A stretch of DNA of 43,416 bases from Oscillospiraceae bacterium (GCA_015068975.1 SVJM01000018.1:1-43416), one strand, 5' to 3'. Counted from the first letter of the stretch, positions 34,589-43,416 are shown. Notes: generated by a model from the sequence alone, not told the origin. Numbers and translations: made by a program.

Positions 34589-35296
34589 ATGAAAGAATAT
34601 TTTTCCAGAACAATCAGCCTTATTGGTGAAGATAGTTTTTTAAAATTAAATAACTCTCATGTGGCTGTATTCGGCGTTGGTGGAGTAGGGGGATATGTTT
34701 GCGAAGCACTTGTTAGAAGTGGTGTAGGCAAACTTACTATTGTAGACAATGACACAGTATCGCCCTCTAATATTAACAGACAGATTATTGCAACTTCAGA
34801 CACTATTGGCAAAGACAAAGTGGATGTGGCGAAAGAACGCTTTTTATCTATTAATCCAAATGCAGAAATTATAGCCAAAAAAGAGTTTTTTATGCCTGAT
34901 ACATCTCATAAATTTGACTTTAGTGAGTATGATTATGTTGTAGATGCAATAGATACGGTAACAGGTAAGATAGAAATCATCCTTAAAGCAAAAGAAGAAG
35001 GTGTACCTGTTATCAGCTCTATGGGTACAGGAAATAAACTTGATCCAACATTGTTTGAGATCGATGATATTTATAAGACTTCTGTTTGTCCTCTTGCAAA
35101 GGTAATGAGATATGAGCTTAAAAAAAGAAATGTAGATAGTCTGAAAGTCCTTTATTCAAAGGAAAAACCAATTATTGTTTCAAATGATGATGAGTCTGTA
35201 CCGGGCAGAAGACATACCCCTTCAAGTATATCTTTTGTACCGTCGGTGGCAGGGCTTATAATAGCAGGAGAAGTAATAAAAGATATTATTAAATAA
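34589..35296 (+). CDS. tcdA: tRNA threonylcarbamoyladenosine dehydratase
   Basis: An E1-like enzyme that cyclises t6A at tRNA position 37 to ct6A using ATP. The 235-aa length fits. Seen are SRTISLIGEDSFLKLNNSHVAVFGVGGVGGYVCEALVRSGVG with the ATP-binding glycine loop, IVDNDTVSPSNINRQI, VVDAIDTVTGKIEII, the catalytic-Cys region TSVCPLAKVMRYELKKR, and a C-terminal SISFVPSVAGLIIAGEVIKD. ThiF/MoeB relatives are excluded by the TcdA-type C-terminus. It shares the transcript of the nucleotidyltransferase and ends at a strong terminator. Confidence 0.92.
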   Translation: MKEYFSRTISLIGEDSFLKLNNSHVAVFGVGGVGGYVCEALVRSGVGKLTIVDNDTVSPSNINRQIIATSDTIGKDKVDVAKERFLSINPNAEIIAKKEFFMPDTSHKFDFSEYDYVVDAIDTVTGKIEIILKAKEEGVPVISSMGTGNKLDPTLFEIDDIYKTSVCPLAKVMRYELKKRNVDSLKVLYSKEKPIIVSNDDESVPGRRHTPSSISFVPSVAGLIIAGEVIKDIIK

Positions 35297-35330
35297 AAAC
35301 ACACCGCAGATTTTTTACGGTGTGTTTTTT
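35296..35330. terminator. Bidirectional terminator between tcdA and the ABC permease gene
   Basis: AAAACACACCG (35296-35306) pairs with CGGTGTGTTTT (35318-35328), continuing into T6. It serves two convergent genes. Confidence 0.9.
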
Positions 35331-35331
35331 G

Positions 35332-37353
35332 TTATTGAACTTTAATTTTGATATATTTTTTAAACACATCAGGCATCAGGCGAAGATTTACTTCACATAA
35401 CTCTCTTACACTTGATGTAGTCTCAGGAACTGGATTGTAATAAATGGTGTATACAAGATCAGATGTTGTGTTTCTTGTTGGGTTTTCCATAATATAATCA
35501 AGAATTGTATCAACTTTTGCTTGATCATCTATGATAATTGTGTCACTTAATAACTCAACACCTTTTATTTCTGTATATCCGCCTTGTCTGATGTAAAGCT
35601 TTCCGTCATTTGGTATAGAAAGCAAATCAAGATAGCCTTCTTTCTTTAACCATTCAATTGTATGCTTGTAATATGGGTTAATAATTCGCATTGCGGATGT
35701 ATCATATTCTGTTCGGTAAGCACTTTTATCATATACGTGATATCTGATTGACAGATTAATTTTATATGTACGTTCTACAGAGTACATTTGTGAATAGCTA
35801 AGAGAAAGTACATCTTCTTCGATAGCTTTATACAATTCATTAATTTTATCAGAATCAACCGGATAATCTTTTGATAATATTGAATCTGTTATTGTGATAT
35901 CTCGTATTTCATAAGGATAAACAGAAGTTATTGAATAAAATTCGTCATAATTCTTTACGTATTCATCATAGTTATATAGTCTATCCAAAATTGCTTCTTT
36001 TTCATCAGATGAAATACAGTACTCTCTCTTGATTTGTTTTCCGTTATTCATATGATATACTATGTTTAATTTTGAATAATACTCCCTATCATGCTTGTTT
36101 AATGCCTTACCATCGATCATTTCCTTATGTATCTTTGTAGCTAAAGATATAACATTTTTGTCACTTATTTTAGCATCATGTTTGTATCCGTAATACGATG
36201 AAATAGAAACTTCATTTATCTCCTTTACATCCGGTATATGTCCTTCAAAGCCGAAACAACCGGTAATTTTAATTATTATGAGTACAAGTACTGTTACTGA
36301 TATAAATCCTGCATAACCTTTATAAGAGCCAAACACCTTGAGGGTTTTCTTAAGAACCATTTCGCTTATAAAGTATGCAACTGCAGTTGTAAGGATGAAG
36401 GTTACAATTGAAATAATCGGTGATGTGTAAATGAAGTCAGATAATACTGCTATTGTAACTATCGCTACAGTAAATGTGATCAGGTATTTAAATATGTAAT
36501 TCATAACCTTGAATCCGGCTACTTCTTCAGCATCTTCAAGCTTTCGTTTTTTGTATAAAAAATATGAAACAATATACAGTACGATACTTGCCAACAGATA
36601 TATCGGTATTAATTTCAGAATGTTGTCTGAGACGTATTCATAATTTATTCTTACAATATCACTTATATAGCCAACTACACTTATCAAAAAAGTAAATGGA
36701 TTTATAAAAGTAATCGCAGGTGTAAAATAATCAGTGTCACTGAATCCAAGTACAAAATTTGCCAAAAATTCATTTCCTGTGGTTGAAATAATAATCGGTA
36801 CAAGATGAATCACAAAGTATATTACAGCAGCGCCAAAGGAGTTTCCTGTTATCATGCAACAAAAAGTCGCAATAGAAAACATTATAAAGTGGCAAAGAAT
36901 GTTAATACCTATCCATGTAAATACAGAAGCAATTGATATATAGTAGCTATATTTAGTCAAAGACATCAAAATAAGTATACCACCGTTTATCAGAACAGGA
37001 GCTGCCATAAGAATAAACGCAGCTAATGTTGTGGAGATATAAATTGTATTTCTGTTTGCAGGGAGAGAATGAATGAATATTGCCTGCTTTTTTGAGTGTA
37101 CAAATCTAAATACCAACAGTCCCGCCACATATGGAACAATTGATGATATGATTACATTGAGGCTTATGTCATTGCTGAACAGGTACCATCCGGATTTGAT
37201 TTTGTAATAAGAATATTCATATGGCTCTGATATAAGATATGGAAGAATATTGAATAAAAATAGTGCTGCAAAATACAGAATAGAGCCCCACAAAAACCTC
37301 TTAATAGTGGAGGTGAATATTCCTTTGTTAAATAATGATGTTTTTGAAGTCAT
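35332..37353 (-). CDS. ABC transporter permease with large outer domain (YtrC/YtrD-like)
   Basis: A 673-aa membrane protein. The N-terminal half has about eight to ten hydrophobic segments (for example around 18-38, 57-77, 108-130, 140-170, 175-195, 245-265, 295-360). From about residue 375 a long soluble region rich in Tyr, Ser and Lys follows (DVKEINEVSISSYYGYK onward), predicted outside. The layout matches permeases of GntR-controlled bacilysin/acetoin-type ABC systems rather than nutrient importers. The first 26 bp overlap the ATPase gene, with AGGAGG 7-8 nt before ATG. Substrate unknown; a role in resistance or cell-envelope stress is plausible (inference). Confidence 0.8.
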   Translation of the reverse strand: MTSKTSLFNKGIFTSTIKRFLWGSILYFAALFLFNILPYLISEPYEYSYYKIKSGWYLFSNDISLNVIISSIVPYVAGLLVFRFVHSKKQAIFIHSLPANRNTIYISTTLAAFILMAAPVLINGGILILMSLTKYSYYISIASVFTWIGINILCHFIMFSIATFCCMITGNSFGAAVIYFVIHLVPIIISTTGNEFLANFVLGFSDTDYFTPAITFINPFTFLISVVGYISDIVRINYEYVSDNILKLIPIYLLASIVLYIVSYFLYKKRKLEDAEEVAGFKVMNYIFKYLITFTVAIVTIAVLSDFIYTSPIISIVTFILTTAVAYFISEMVLKKTLKVFGSYKGYAGFISVTVLVLIIIKITGCFGFEGHIPDVKEINEVSISSYYGYKHDAKISDKNVISLATKIHKEMIDGKALNKHDREYYSKLNIVYHMNNGKQIKREYCISSDEKEAILDRLYNYDEYVKNYDEFYSITSVYPYEIRDITITDSILSKDYPVDSDKINELYKAIEEDVLSLSYSQMYSVERTYKINLSIRYHVYDKSAYRTEYDTSAMRIINPYYKHTIEWLKKEGYLDLLSIPNDGKLYIRQGGYTEIKGVELLSDTIIIDDQAKVDTILDYIMENPTRNTTSDLVYTIYYNPVPETTSSVRELCEVNLRLMPDVFKKYIKIKVQ

Positions 37354-38227
37354 AGCCCAAACCTCCTAACTCATATATAAATACTTCTTCAAGTGTCAGA
37401 CTGATTTTTTCACAGAGAACAGGGGAGAGGGAGTTCATAAATTTGTCTGTTTCCTCCTCTTCGCCTTTGATAATTACTGTATATACAGATCCGATATTGG
37501 ATATATTCATTACATTTTGATTATTTTTAAGCTCTTCAGCTTTGTCATCTCTGAATACAAGCTGATACTTTCTTATACTACCTTTGATATCGTCAAGTGG
37601 CTTTTCTACAATCATTTGTCCTTTATGTATTATGCCTACGTGGTCACAAATATCTTCAAGCTCTCTTAAATTGTGAGATGATACGAGTACTGTAAGCTCT
37701 CTTTCGGATACATCCTGTATAACAAGATTGAGAGTTTGTTTTCTCATAACAGGATCTAGACCGTCAAGAGGTTCATCAAGAATAAGTACATCGGGCATTG
37801 CAGACAGGGACAGCCAGAAAGCAACCTGCTTTTTCATGCCCTTTGAAAGATTTTTAATCTGTGTTTTTTCGTCTATTTTAAACACTTCAGAAATGGTATT
37901 ATATCTTTCGTAGGAAAAGTCAGGGTATATCTGCGAATAGAATTTTGCCATATCCTTGATTCTGTATGTGCCGAAATAAAACCACTCATCAGATATGTTT
38001 ATCACTTTGTATTTAGCATTTGCATTGTCAAATATCTTTTTATCATTTATAAGTATTTCGCCACTGTTTTGTTTAAGTACACCTACAATATGATTAATAA
38101 TGGTTGTTTTGCCGGCTCCGTTGGGTCCTATCAGACCGTAAATAGAGCCTTTTTTTACATTCATATTCAGGTTGTCAAGGACTTTAAAATCGTTAAAATA
38201 TTTAGTAACATTTTTTACCTTGATCAT
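37328..38227 (-). CDS. ABC transporter ATP-binding protein
   Basis: A 299-aa ATPase with Walker A GPNGAGKTT near residue 35, a Q-loop region, the signature NLSKGMKKQ near 128, Walker B VLILDEPLDGLDP near 150, and the switch His in VLVSSHNLRELE. The C-terminal ~80 residues form the extra domain common to drug and peptide exporters. Order gntR-ATPase-permease with 3-bp and overlapping junctions shows one operon, as in ytrAB of Bacillus. It energises the permease encoded next. Confidence 0.93.
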   Translation of the reverse strand: MIKVKNVTKYFNDFKVLDNLNMNVKKGSIYGLIGPNGAGKTTIINHIVGVLKQNSGEILINDKKIFDNANAKYKVINISDEWFYFGTYRIKDMAKFYSQIYPDFSYERYNTISEVFKIDEKTQIKNLSKGMKKQVAFWLSLSAMPDVLILDEPLDGLDPVMRKQTLNLVIQDVSERELTVLVSSHNLRELEDICDHVGIIHKGQMIVEKPLDDIKGSIRKYQLVFRDDKAEELKNNQNVMNISNIGSVYTVIIKGEEEETDKFMNSLSPVLCEKISLTLEEVFIYELGGLGYDFKNIII

Positions 38228-38230
38228 AGT

Positions 38231-38605
38231 TTATTCCTCCATTTCCTTATAAATTTTGTCTATAGATTCAAAGATGCTTTTTTTACTTTCTTTAAGATAC
38301 GCAAGTTCTTTGATTGTTTTCTCTAAATCTGCATAAAGATTCTTTTTAGTTTCTGTGTTTTCATCCTTTGATACAGGTGCAACGAAGTTTCCTTTGCCCT
38401 TGACAGAATAGATATATCCGTCATTTTCCAGAAGCTTGTATGCTTTTTGGACTGTATTTGGATTTACAGTTATATCTACAGACATCTCTCTTACACTTGG
38501 TAATTGTGAATGCTCAGGATATGCGCCGTTAAATATCAGGTTTTTGATATTATTGGCTATCTGCTCATGTAAACTTAACGAGCTTTTGTAATCAAGCTTT
38601 ATCAT
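38231..38605 (-). CDS. GntR-family repressor, YtrA subfamily
   Basis: A 124-aa regulator. The N-terminal winged helix covers about 8-75 (SLHEQIANNIKNLIFNGAYPEHSQLPSVREMSVDITVNPNTVQKAYKLLENDGYIYSVKGKGNFV). The short C-terminal tail (about 85-124) is helical and too small for a usual GntR ligand domain, which is the mark of YtrA-type dimeric repressors. ATG 38605 follows AAGGAG by 7 nt; a 20-codon longer frame is discarded. It probably represses its own operon through the dyad over the start site and is released by cell-envelope stress or a transported compound (family inference). Confidence 0.92.
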   Translation of the reverse strand: MIKLDYKSSLSLHEQIANNIKNLIFNGAYPEHSQLPSVREMSVDITVNPNTVQKAYKLLENDGYIYSVKGKGNFVAPVSKDENTETKKNLYADLEKTIKELAYLKESKKSIFESIDKIYKEMEE

Positions 38606-38626
38606 TGAATCACTCCTTTTTGTATC

Positions 38627-38653
38627 AACTGTATTATAACACGTGGTACAGTT
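38627..38653 (-). promoter_or_regulatory. Candidate GntR operator
   Basis: Perfect inverted repeat AACTGTA (38627-38633) and TACAGTT (38647-38653) with 13 bp between. It lies immediately downstream of the -10 element and so covers the likely transcription start. Confidence 0.55.
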
Positions 38654-38655
38654 TG

Positions 38656-38684
38656 AATATAACATAGCATTTTATACTTGTCAA
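38656..38684 (-). promoter_or_regulatory. Promoter of the GntR-ABC operon
   Basis: On the minus strand TTGACA (38679-38684), 17-bp spacer, TATATT (38656-38661). Confidence 0.75.
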
Positions 38685-38702
38685 TAGTTTTTTAATAAAA
38701 TG

Positions 38703-38731
38703 TTGACTGATGCAATAAGATATTGTATAAT
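38703..38731 (+). promoter_or_regulatory. Promoter of the D,D-carboxypeptidase gene
   Basis: TTGACT (38703-38708), 17-bp spacer, TATAAT (38726-38731), 37 bp before the ATG. It is back to back with the GntR promoter. Confidence 0.75.
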
Positions 38732-38767
38732 CAACAATACTATATCAATGATAACAGGGGATTTGTG

Positions 38768-40018
38768 ATGAATAGACAGCTAAAAAGAGCAGTATCTGTA
38801 TTTATGATTTTAATTATTGTTTTGTCATTTACAAGCACTTCCTATGCTCAGGGAAATTTATCTATTACATCAAAAGGTGCTTGTGTAATGGACTTTGATA
38901 CCGGAGAGATGCTCTATGGTTACAACGAAGATATACCAAGGGTTCCCGCAAGTCTTACAAAACTTGCTACACTATATTGTGTTTATAAAGCAATGGGGGA
39001 AGGTCAGTTTTCTCTGTCGGATAATGTTCCGATTTCGTCTGATATGCAGAATAAATCAATAAACGGATTTTATGAGGACTATTTTCCTTTGTATTCCGAT
39101 GTAAATTACACAGTCGACGATTTGATAAATGCAACTTTTGTTCGTTCATCTAACTGTGCCGCTGTAAGACTTGCTATTCTTGTGGGTGGTACAGAAGAGA
39201 ATTTTATGAATATAATGCGTGATACTCTCTCAGAGCTTGGTATAAAGGCAGAGCTTTATGATTGCATCGGGCTTAACAATAACAACAAGATTGCTCCCTT
39301 CGAGCTTCTTAAGCTTGTAAGAACATTTATAAGTCAGTATCCTGAAATACTTGAAAAGACCTCTATGACATATCTGGACTTTCATGGCAAAAGATATAAA
39401 TCTACAAATTTATTACTGGATAAGTATTATTATGACGGTGCTGACGGGCTGAAAACCGGTACAACCAAGGCTGCAGGGTACTGCTTTTGTGCAACAGCAA
39501 AAAGAGGCGACAGACGATTGATTTCTGTAACCATGTTTTCCAAAAGCGGTGACGAAAGATTTTATGATTCTATAAAAATGCTTGATTATGGATTTGATAT
39601 TATCAGTAAGCAAAGCGGAATATTCTATTCGGATATAAAAGTATTTTTTGATGAAATAGAGATTCCTTCATATCATCTCAAGAATAAGTCATCCTATATT
39701 CTTGTAAATGCAAATGATCTTACAAACTGTGGCTTTGATCAAAGATATTTGGAAGAAGAGAGAACCTTATATCTTATATACAATCTTGAAAAGGATAAAC
39801 TACTTAAAGATATCATACCATTTAATGCAGGAGAAAAAATATCTGATGTATCTGATACTGATATCAAAGTGATAGTTACAATAAATGGTGAAAATAGTTA
39901 TATAAATGACTCTTTTAATTTAAATGGAGATATGTTAGTTTCTATAGATGAACTTTCCAAATACTTTAACTACAGTTGGGATATAGACAATAGGTTTGCT
40001 TTATTTAGTTCACATTAA
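38768..40018 (+). CDS. Serine-type D-Ala-D-Ala carboxypeptidase (peptidase S11)
   Basis: A penicillin-binding protein that trims the terminal D-Ala of peptidoglycan stem peptides on the outer face. The 416-aa product starts at ATG 38768 (MNRQLKRAVSVFMIL...), giving a signal peptide cut near TSYAQG; a 15-codon longer frame hides it. The three active-site motifs are SLTK (near residue 57), SSN (near 122) and KTGTT (near 224). Residues after ~260 are a beta-rich C-terminal extension of unclear role that differs from the usual PBP5 tail, and no C-terminal amphipathic anchor is obvious. It is a single gene with its own promoter and terminator. Confidence 0.9.
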   Translation: MNRQLKRAVSVFMILIIVLSFTSTSYAQGNLSITSKGACVMDFDTGEMLYGYNEDIPRVPASLTKLATLYCVYKAMGEGQFSLSDNVPISSDMQNKSINGFYEDYFPLYSDVNYTVDDLINATFVRSSNCAAVRLAILVGGTEENFMNIMRDTLSELGIKAELYDCIGLNNNNKIAPFELLKLVRTFISQYPEILEKTSMTYLDFHGKRYKSTNLLLDKYYYDGADGLKTGTTKAAGYCFCATAKRGDRRLISVTMFSKSGDERFYDSIKMLDYGFDIISKQSGIFYSDIKVFFDEIEIPSYHLKNKSSYILVNANDLTNCGFDQRYLEEERTLYLIYNLEKDKLLKDIIPFNAGEKISDVSDTDIKVIVTINGENSYINDSFNLNGDMLVSIDELSKYFNYSWDIDNRFALFSSH

Positions 40019-40023
40019 TAATA

Positions 40024-40058
40024 AACGGGATGTAAAATCAGCGATTTTACATCCCGTT
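40024..40058. terminator. Bidirectional terminator, carboxypeptidase / beta-galactosidase
   Basis: A perfect 16-bp stem, AACGGGATGTAAAATC (40024-40039) with GATTTTACATCCCGTT (40043-40058), AGC loop, between convergent genes. Flanking T tracts are short and interrupted. Confidence 0.85.
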
Positions 40059-40076
40059 ATATTTTGTTTGGCATAT

Positions 40077-41999
40077 TTATTTTACTTCAATTATGCATCC
40101 ATCTGATATATTGTCAACAATGATACAGTTGTCTGATATATTAACAGTTCCGGATTCTGACATATCATAGAGTTTCGCAGAATGTATAGTTCTGTTTAAT
40201 GTAATTATTGTGCTCTGATTTTTATTTTTAGCGCTTATATTCGTAAGCACGAGTACATCAGTTTCATTATCCTTCAGATTGCTTACGGATACAAGCGGAT
40301 TTGAAGAATGAGAGTAGGGAGCACCTATAAACTCCTCGCATAGCTCGTACATAGTATATGTAATTGTATATATTGCTGAGTTATCCCCATTATACATTTT
40401 TACATAATCAACATCCTGATATGGTCTGTATCCGCAACCTAAATTACGTGATCCATGTGTTGGTGTAAGTTCAAAAGCCTTTCCTCCTTTTTGAATAAAA
40501 GATTCAATGCTTTCCTTATCTTCTTCGCTTAAAAGAGCAGGTTCGGGAATAAACAGATATTTTGTTTTCAGGTTATTGTCAGAAAGATTTTTATAATCCG
40601 TAAAATCAATATTGTATCCCAGTTGTCTTAATTCTGTATATATTCTGAGGCTTTTTTCCACTACCGAATTTTTTGCCACATTATTGAAGTCTTCGAATTT
40701 TCTCGCTACTGCAATTCCATCATTTTTATTTTCGAAGTAATCACAACAGCTGCACGCATAATCAGAATTAAATATAGCTATTTTATCACTGTTTCTCTTG
40801 CATCCGATAATTATATCTGAAATTTCATTCAGATATCCGGTCATTAATTTTACATTTTCATAATTAGGTGTTTTTGATCCGTCGTAATTTATTACACCGC
40901 AACCATTAGGAATCGGCGTTGCTTCTGATGGGTGATCTCCTCTCCATTGATAATATACAATTGCTTTTGCACCTGAGCCAAGTACGGCAAATGTGTTTTT
41001 GTTGTATATTTCACAAGGAATATATGTTCTGGAGTCAAGTTCAACACACCAGGTTTCTTTGTTTTGTGCATTTGCAGCTGTTGCCGCCATATCAAGGAAA
41101 TAACACATGGAATAATAATCCATTCCGTTGCCGTGAACATAACAAGTATATCCTACTATGTCCATAGGTCCTCTTGCACTTTCAAAAAGATCTACTCCTC
41201 GTCTTGAGTTAAATGCTGAACCCGGGCACGAAGTAAAGCAAGTAAAAGTAGGAAGATTTGTTTCTTCTTTTGCAGGAAGAGCAGCATTATCAAGAAAATT
41301 TGTGTGGGTGTCGCGGCTGAATAATCTCCACAATGCCCACATATGAGCATCTTGTTCATTTCTGTGTCTTGGAGGAGAGTATTTATCTGCCTCGTCTTTT
41401 GTCATTACACCTTTTTCTACAAGCCATTTTCTGTATGCTTTAATTGATTCTTCGTGATAGTCATAAAGTGAAGGCGAAGGAAAATGCGGTTCATTATATA
41501 TCTGAAATCCTACAACATTTTTGAATTTTGAAAAATGTCTGGAAACCGCTTCGGAATATGTGACATTATCTTCAAGAAGCCCTTTATGACACATATTTGT
41601 CTGAATGAAATTAAACCATGTTGAAGTATTCTGTTCTACACCATTGTTGTCTATCATAAGAACGTTTTCAAATCCCCTTAAGTTGACGGAATACCCCTGG
41701 AGTCTGACTGAAACGGATATATCATTTTTTGCACATTCTTCAATCATAGCATCCACAAAGGGGGTATTTACAACTACTTCTCCATTGTCATCAAGATAAA
41801 TTTCTCCGATTGCCGCAAATCTTATGTGGTTGAATCCCATTTCTTTCATGGCTTTTATATCTTTTTTCATTTCGCCGATTCTGTCACCTTCAGGTGGGAC
41901 AGGGTACTTTGCGGGATGAAATGATGGATAATAGGATTGTCCAAGAAGCAATGTCTTTTTTCCATCTTTTTCAAGAATTCCATTTTTTACAGTATACAT
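40077..41999 (-). CDS. GH42-like beta-galactosidase
   Basis: Predicted to release galactose from short galactosides inside the cell. The 640-aa protein has a TIM barrel (about 10-390): LLLGQSYYPSFHPAKYP, MKEMGFNHIRFAAIGE, acid/base Glu in IYNEPHF (about 169), nucleophile Glu in WCVELDSRT (about 321), and YYQWRGDHPSEA, the GH42 family mark. A Rossmann-like trimerisation domain (about 400-570) and a small C-terminal beta domain follow. No signal peptide. GGAGG lies 7 nt before ATG. A second copy lies 50 bp upstream with no terminator between, so they share a transcript. The sugar specificity is inferred from the family. Confidence 0.82.
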   Translation of the reverse strand: MYTVKNGILEKDGKKTLLLGQSYYPSFHPAKYPVPPEGDRIGEMKKDIKAMKEMGFNHIRFAAIGEIYLDDNGEVVVNTPFVDAMIEECAKNDISVSVRLQGYSVNLRGFENVLMIDNNGVEQNTSTWFNFIQTNMCHKGLLEDNVTYSEAVSRHFSKFKNVVGFQIYNEPHFPSPSLYDYHEESIKAYRKWLVEKGVMTKDEADKYSPPRHRNEQDAHMWALWRLFSRDTHTNFLDNAALPAKEETNLPTFTCFTSCPGSAFNSRRGVDLFESARGPMDIVGYTCYVHGNGMDYYSMCYFLDMAATAANAQNKETWCVELDSRTYIPCEIYNKNTFAVLGSGAKAIVYYQWRGDHPSEATPIPNGCGVINYDGSKTPNYENVKLMTGYLNEISDIIIGCKRNSDKIAIFNSDYACSCCDYFENKNDGIAVARKFEDFNNVAKNSVVEKSLRIYTELRQLGYNIDFTDYKNLSDNNLKTKYLFIPEPALLSEEDKESIESFIQKGGKAFELTPTHGSRNLGCGYRPYQDVDYVKMYNGDNSAIYTITYTMYELCEEFIGAPYSHSSNPLVSVSNLKDNETDVLVLTNISAKNKNQSTIITLNRTIHSAKLYDMSESGTVNISDNCIIVDNISDGCIIEVK

Positions 42000-42049
42000 T
42001 TTATAACCTCCATCATAATTATTTTACTATATCAGATGATTATATGCTT

Positions 42050-43416
42050 TTAATCGATGTTCTGTTTATTGATTTTTATAATACAACCGTCTTTAATTTC
42101 ATCTATTATTATTTTGTTATCTGTTGTCTCAAGGTTTCTTTCACCGTCACAATCATACATTACTGCTGATTTTACATTGTGGTTTAGTGTCAGTTCAGTT
42201 GACTGCGGTTTGTTTTTTACACTGATATTTGTGAGAACAACAAGTTCGTAATCATCGGAAATAAGGTTCTGGTTTTTCACAAGGGGATTTGAAGATACAG
42301 ACACAGGTGTCTCAAGATAATCGTCTTTCAAATCTTCAATGCAATATGACAATGTATAAAGTCCCGTTGTTTGTCCTGTGTATGTGGTTATCAGTCTTTC
42401 TTCATTATATGGTGTGTATCCATAACCAACATTTCCCGTCGCACGAATAGGGGACAATTCAAACACCTTGCCGCCTTTTGAAATAAATTCTTCAATTGCT
42501 TTCAGATCATCTTCTGAAAGTAATTCGGAATCCGGCAGGAACAGATACTTTGTTTTAAGATTATTTGTCCTGAGATTGATTGCATCTGTAAAGTCCACTC
42601 CATAGCCGAGTTTTCTGAGATCGGTATAGATAAGGGTACATTTGTCTACATAACTGTTGCGCGTATTTGATGGGTGTTTGTGTACAGTGCGTATATAATT
42701 TGTATATTCGTTATAATTATCTTTATAATCTGCAAAAAACGCCCCATGATCAGAGTGAAATACCGCTATGTGGTCACTGTTTCTTTTTGCGTTGGCTATA
42801 AGTTCTGAAACGCCGTTGATATATTTTGTCATTATAGCCGCGTTGTCGTAATTAGGTGATTTTGTTCCGTCATAATTTACCAGCCCGCATCCGTTGGGAA
42901 TAGGGGTTGCTTCGGACGGGTAATCGCCTCTCCACTGATAGTATATAACCGCTTTTGCACCTGAACCAATAGTAGCAAAAGTGTTTTTGTTGTATATATC
43001 AGAAGGAATGTATGTACGACTGTCAAGTTCTACACACCAGGTTTCTTTGTTTGCAGCATTTGCTGCTGTGGCACACATATCAAGGAAGTAACACATCGAA
43101 TAATAATCATTTCCGCTACCGTGTATGTATACTGTATATCCAAGAATATCCATAGGCCCTCTTGCATTTCTGAAAACATCTACACCCTGAAGGGCAATGG
43201 ATGGGCTTCCCTGGCATGAAGTAAAACAGGTGAAAGTCGGCAATCCTGTAGCTTCATTTGCAGGGAATGCAGCGTTGTCGAGGAAATTCATATGTATTTC
43301 CTGTATAAATATCCTCCACAGTATCCACATATGAGGCTCTTGTTCTCTTCTGGAACGAGGTGGTTGATATACAGACGCTGCATCTTCTGTCATTATATTC
43401 TTCTCAACAAGCCATT
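42050..43416 (-). CDS. GH42-like beta-galactosidase paralogue, 5' end outside the window
   Basis: Partial gene: the reading frame stays open to the last base (WLVEKNIMTEDAAS at the edge aligns with WLVEKGVMTKDEAD of its neighbour), so about 190 N-terminal residues, including the acid/base region, are missing. The 455 residues present include ETWCVELDSRTYIP with the nucleophile and YYQWRGDYPSEATPIPNGCG, then the same trimerisation and C-terminal domains. It is clearly a paralogue of the gene at 40077-41999, roughly 55-60% identical by eye in the barrel and less in the C-terminal half, so the duplication is not recent. The two probably differ in substrate preference. Confidence 0.82.
   Translation of the reverse strand, partial: WLVEKNIMTEDAASVYQPPRSRREQEPHMWILWRIFIQEIHMNFLDNAAFPANEATGLPTFTCFTSCQGSPSIALQGVDVFRNARGPMDILGYTVYIHGSGNDYYSMCYFLDMCATAANAANKETWCVELDSRTYIPSDIYNKNTFATIGSGAKAVIYYQWRGDYPSEATPIPNGCGLVNYDGTKSPNYDNAAIMTKYINGVSELIANAKRNSDHIAVFHSDHGAFFADYKDNYNEYTNYIRTVHKHPSNTRNSYVDKCTLIYTDLRKLGYGVDFTDAINLRTNNLKTKYLFLPDSELLSEDDLKAIEEFISKGGKVFELSPIRATGNVGYGYTPYNEERLITTYTGQTTGLYTLSYCIEDLKDDYLETPVSVSSNPLVKNQNLISDDYELVVLTNISVKNKPQSTELTLNHNVKSAVMYDCDGERNLETTDNKIIIDEIKDGCIIKINKQNID

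Noticed and set aside
42000-42049. Terminator or promoter between the two GH42-like genes
   Set aside because: No stem-loop with a T tract and no good promoter pair was found in the 50 bp, so co-transcription is more likely.

Overview
The window looks like the chromosome of an AT-rich, low-GC Gram-positive anaerobe of the class Clostridia, probably a fibre-degrading gut or rumen commensal. Grounds for this are strong GGAGG-type ribosome binding sites with frequent TTG/GTG starts, a Veg protein, a YtrA-type GntR/ABC operon, a clostridial-type single-chain PurL, and a split PurH (stand-alone AICAR transformylase plus PurO-type IMP cyclohydrolase). No phage, transposase, integrase or CRISPR array is visible. 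The species cannot be named from the sequence alone.

Layout. 1-4.2 kb (minus): an AraC regulator directly behind a secreted multidomain GH10 xylanase, then a YigZ-family protein. 4.2-10.3 kb (mostly plus): polysaccharide deacetylase-like protein, NADP isocitrate dehydrogenase, Veg (minus), a tiny Asn/Lys-rich ORF, tRNA-Gly(GCC), a TtcA-like tRNA thiolase, a short QueG-like Fe-S protein, a CBS-pair protein, a 180-bp array of micro-hairpins, and a YitT membrane protein. 10.3-17.0 kb (plus): five tightly packed genes that look like one catabolic operon (GH106-like glycosidase, nucleoside hydrolase-like protein, YwlG/UPF0340 protein, a nitrilase-GDPD fusion, an SGNH esterase). This is the least conventional part of the window.

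17.0-31.4 kb (minus): RdgB, then formate-THF ligase and IMP dehydrogenase under their own promoter, then the purine operon purE-purM-purN-purO-purH-glyA-purD-purL. The operon is preceded by a sigma-A-type promoter and a ZTP (pfl) riboswitch whose 3' conserved strand is also one arm of an intrinsic terminator. GlyA supplies glycine to PurD, and GlyA/Fhs supply one-carbon folates for PurN and PurH, so the block couples folate C1 supply to IMP and XMP synthesis. RdgB removes deaminated purine nucleotides.

31.6-43.4 kb: an ECF sigma factor with an overlapping putative membrane anti-sigma factor (plus), a hairpin-rich 400-bp spacer, a nucleotidyltransferase and TcdA (plus), a GntR-ABC ATPase-ABC permease operon (minus) with a candidate operator over its start site, a D,D-carboxypeptidase (plus), and two tandem GH42-like beta-galactosidase paralogues (minus), the second cut by the window edge. 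The hydrolases suggest use of plant polysaccharide (xylan and galactoside side chains), with final oligosaccharide cleavage inside the cell.
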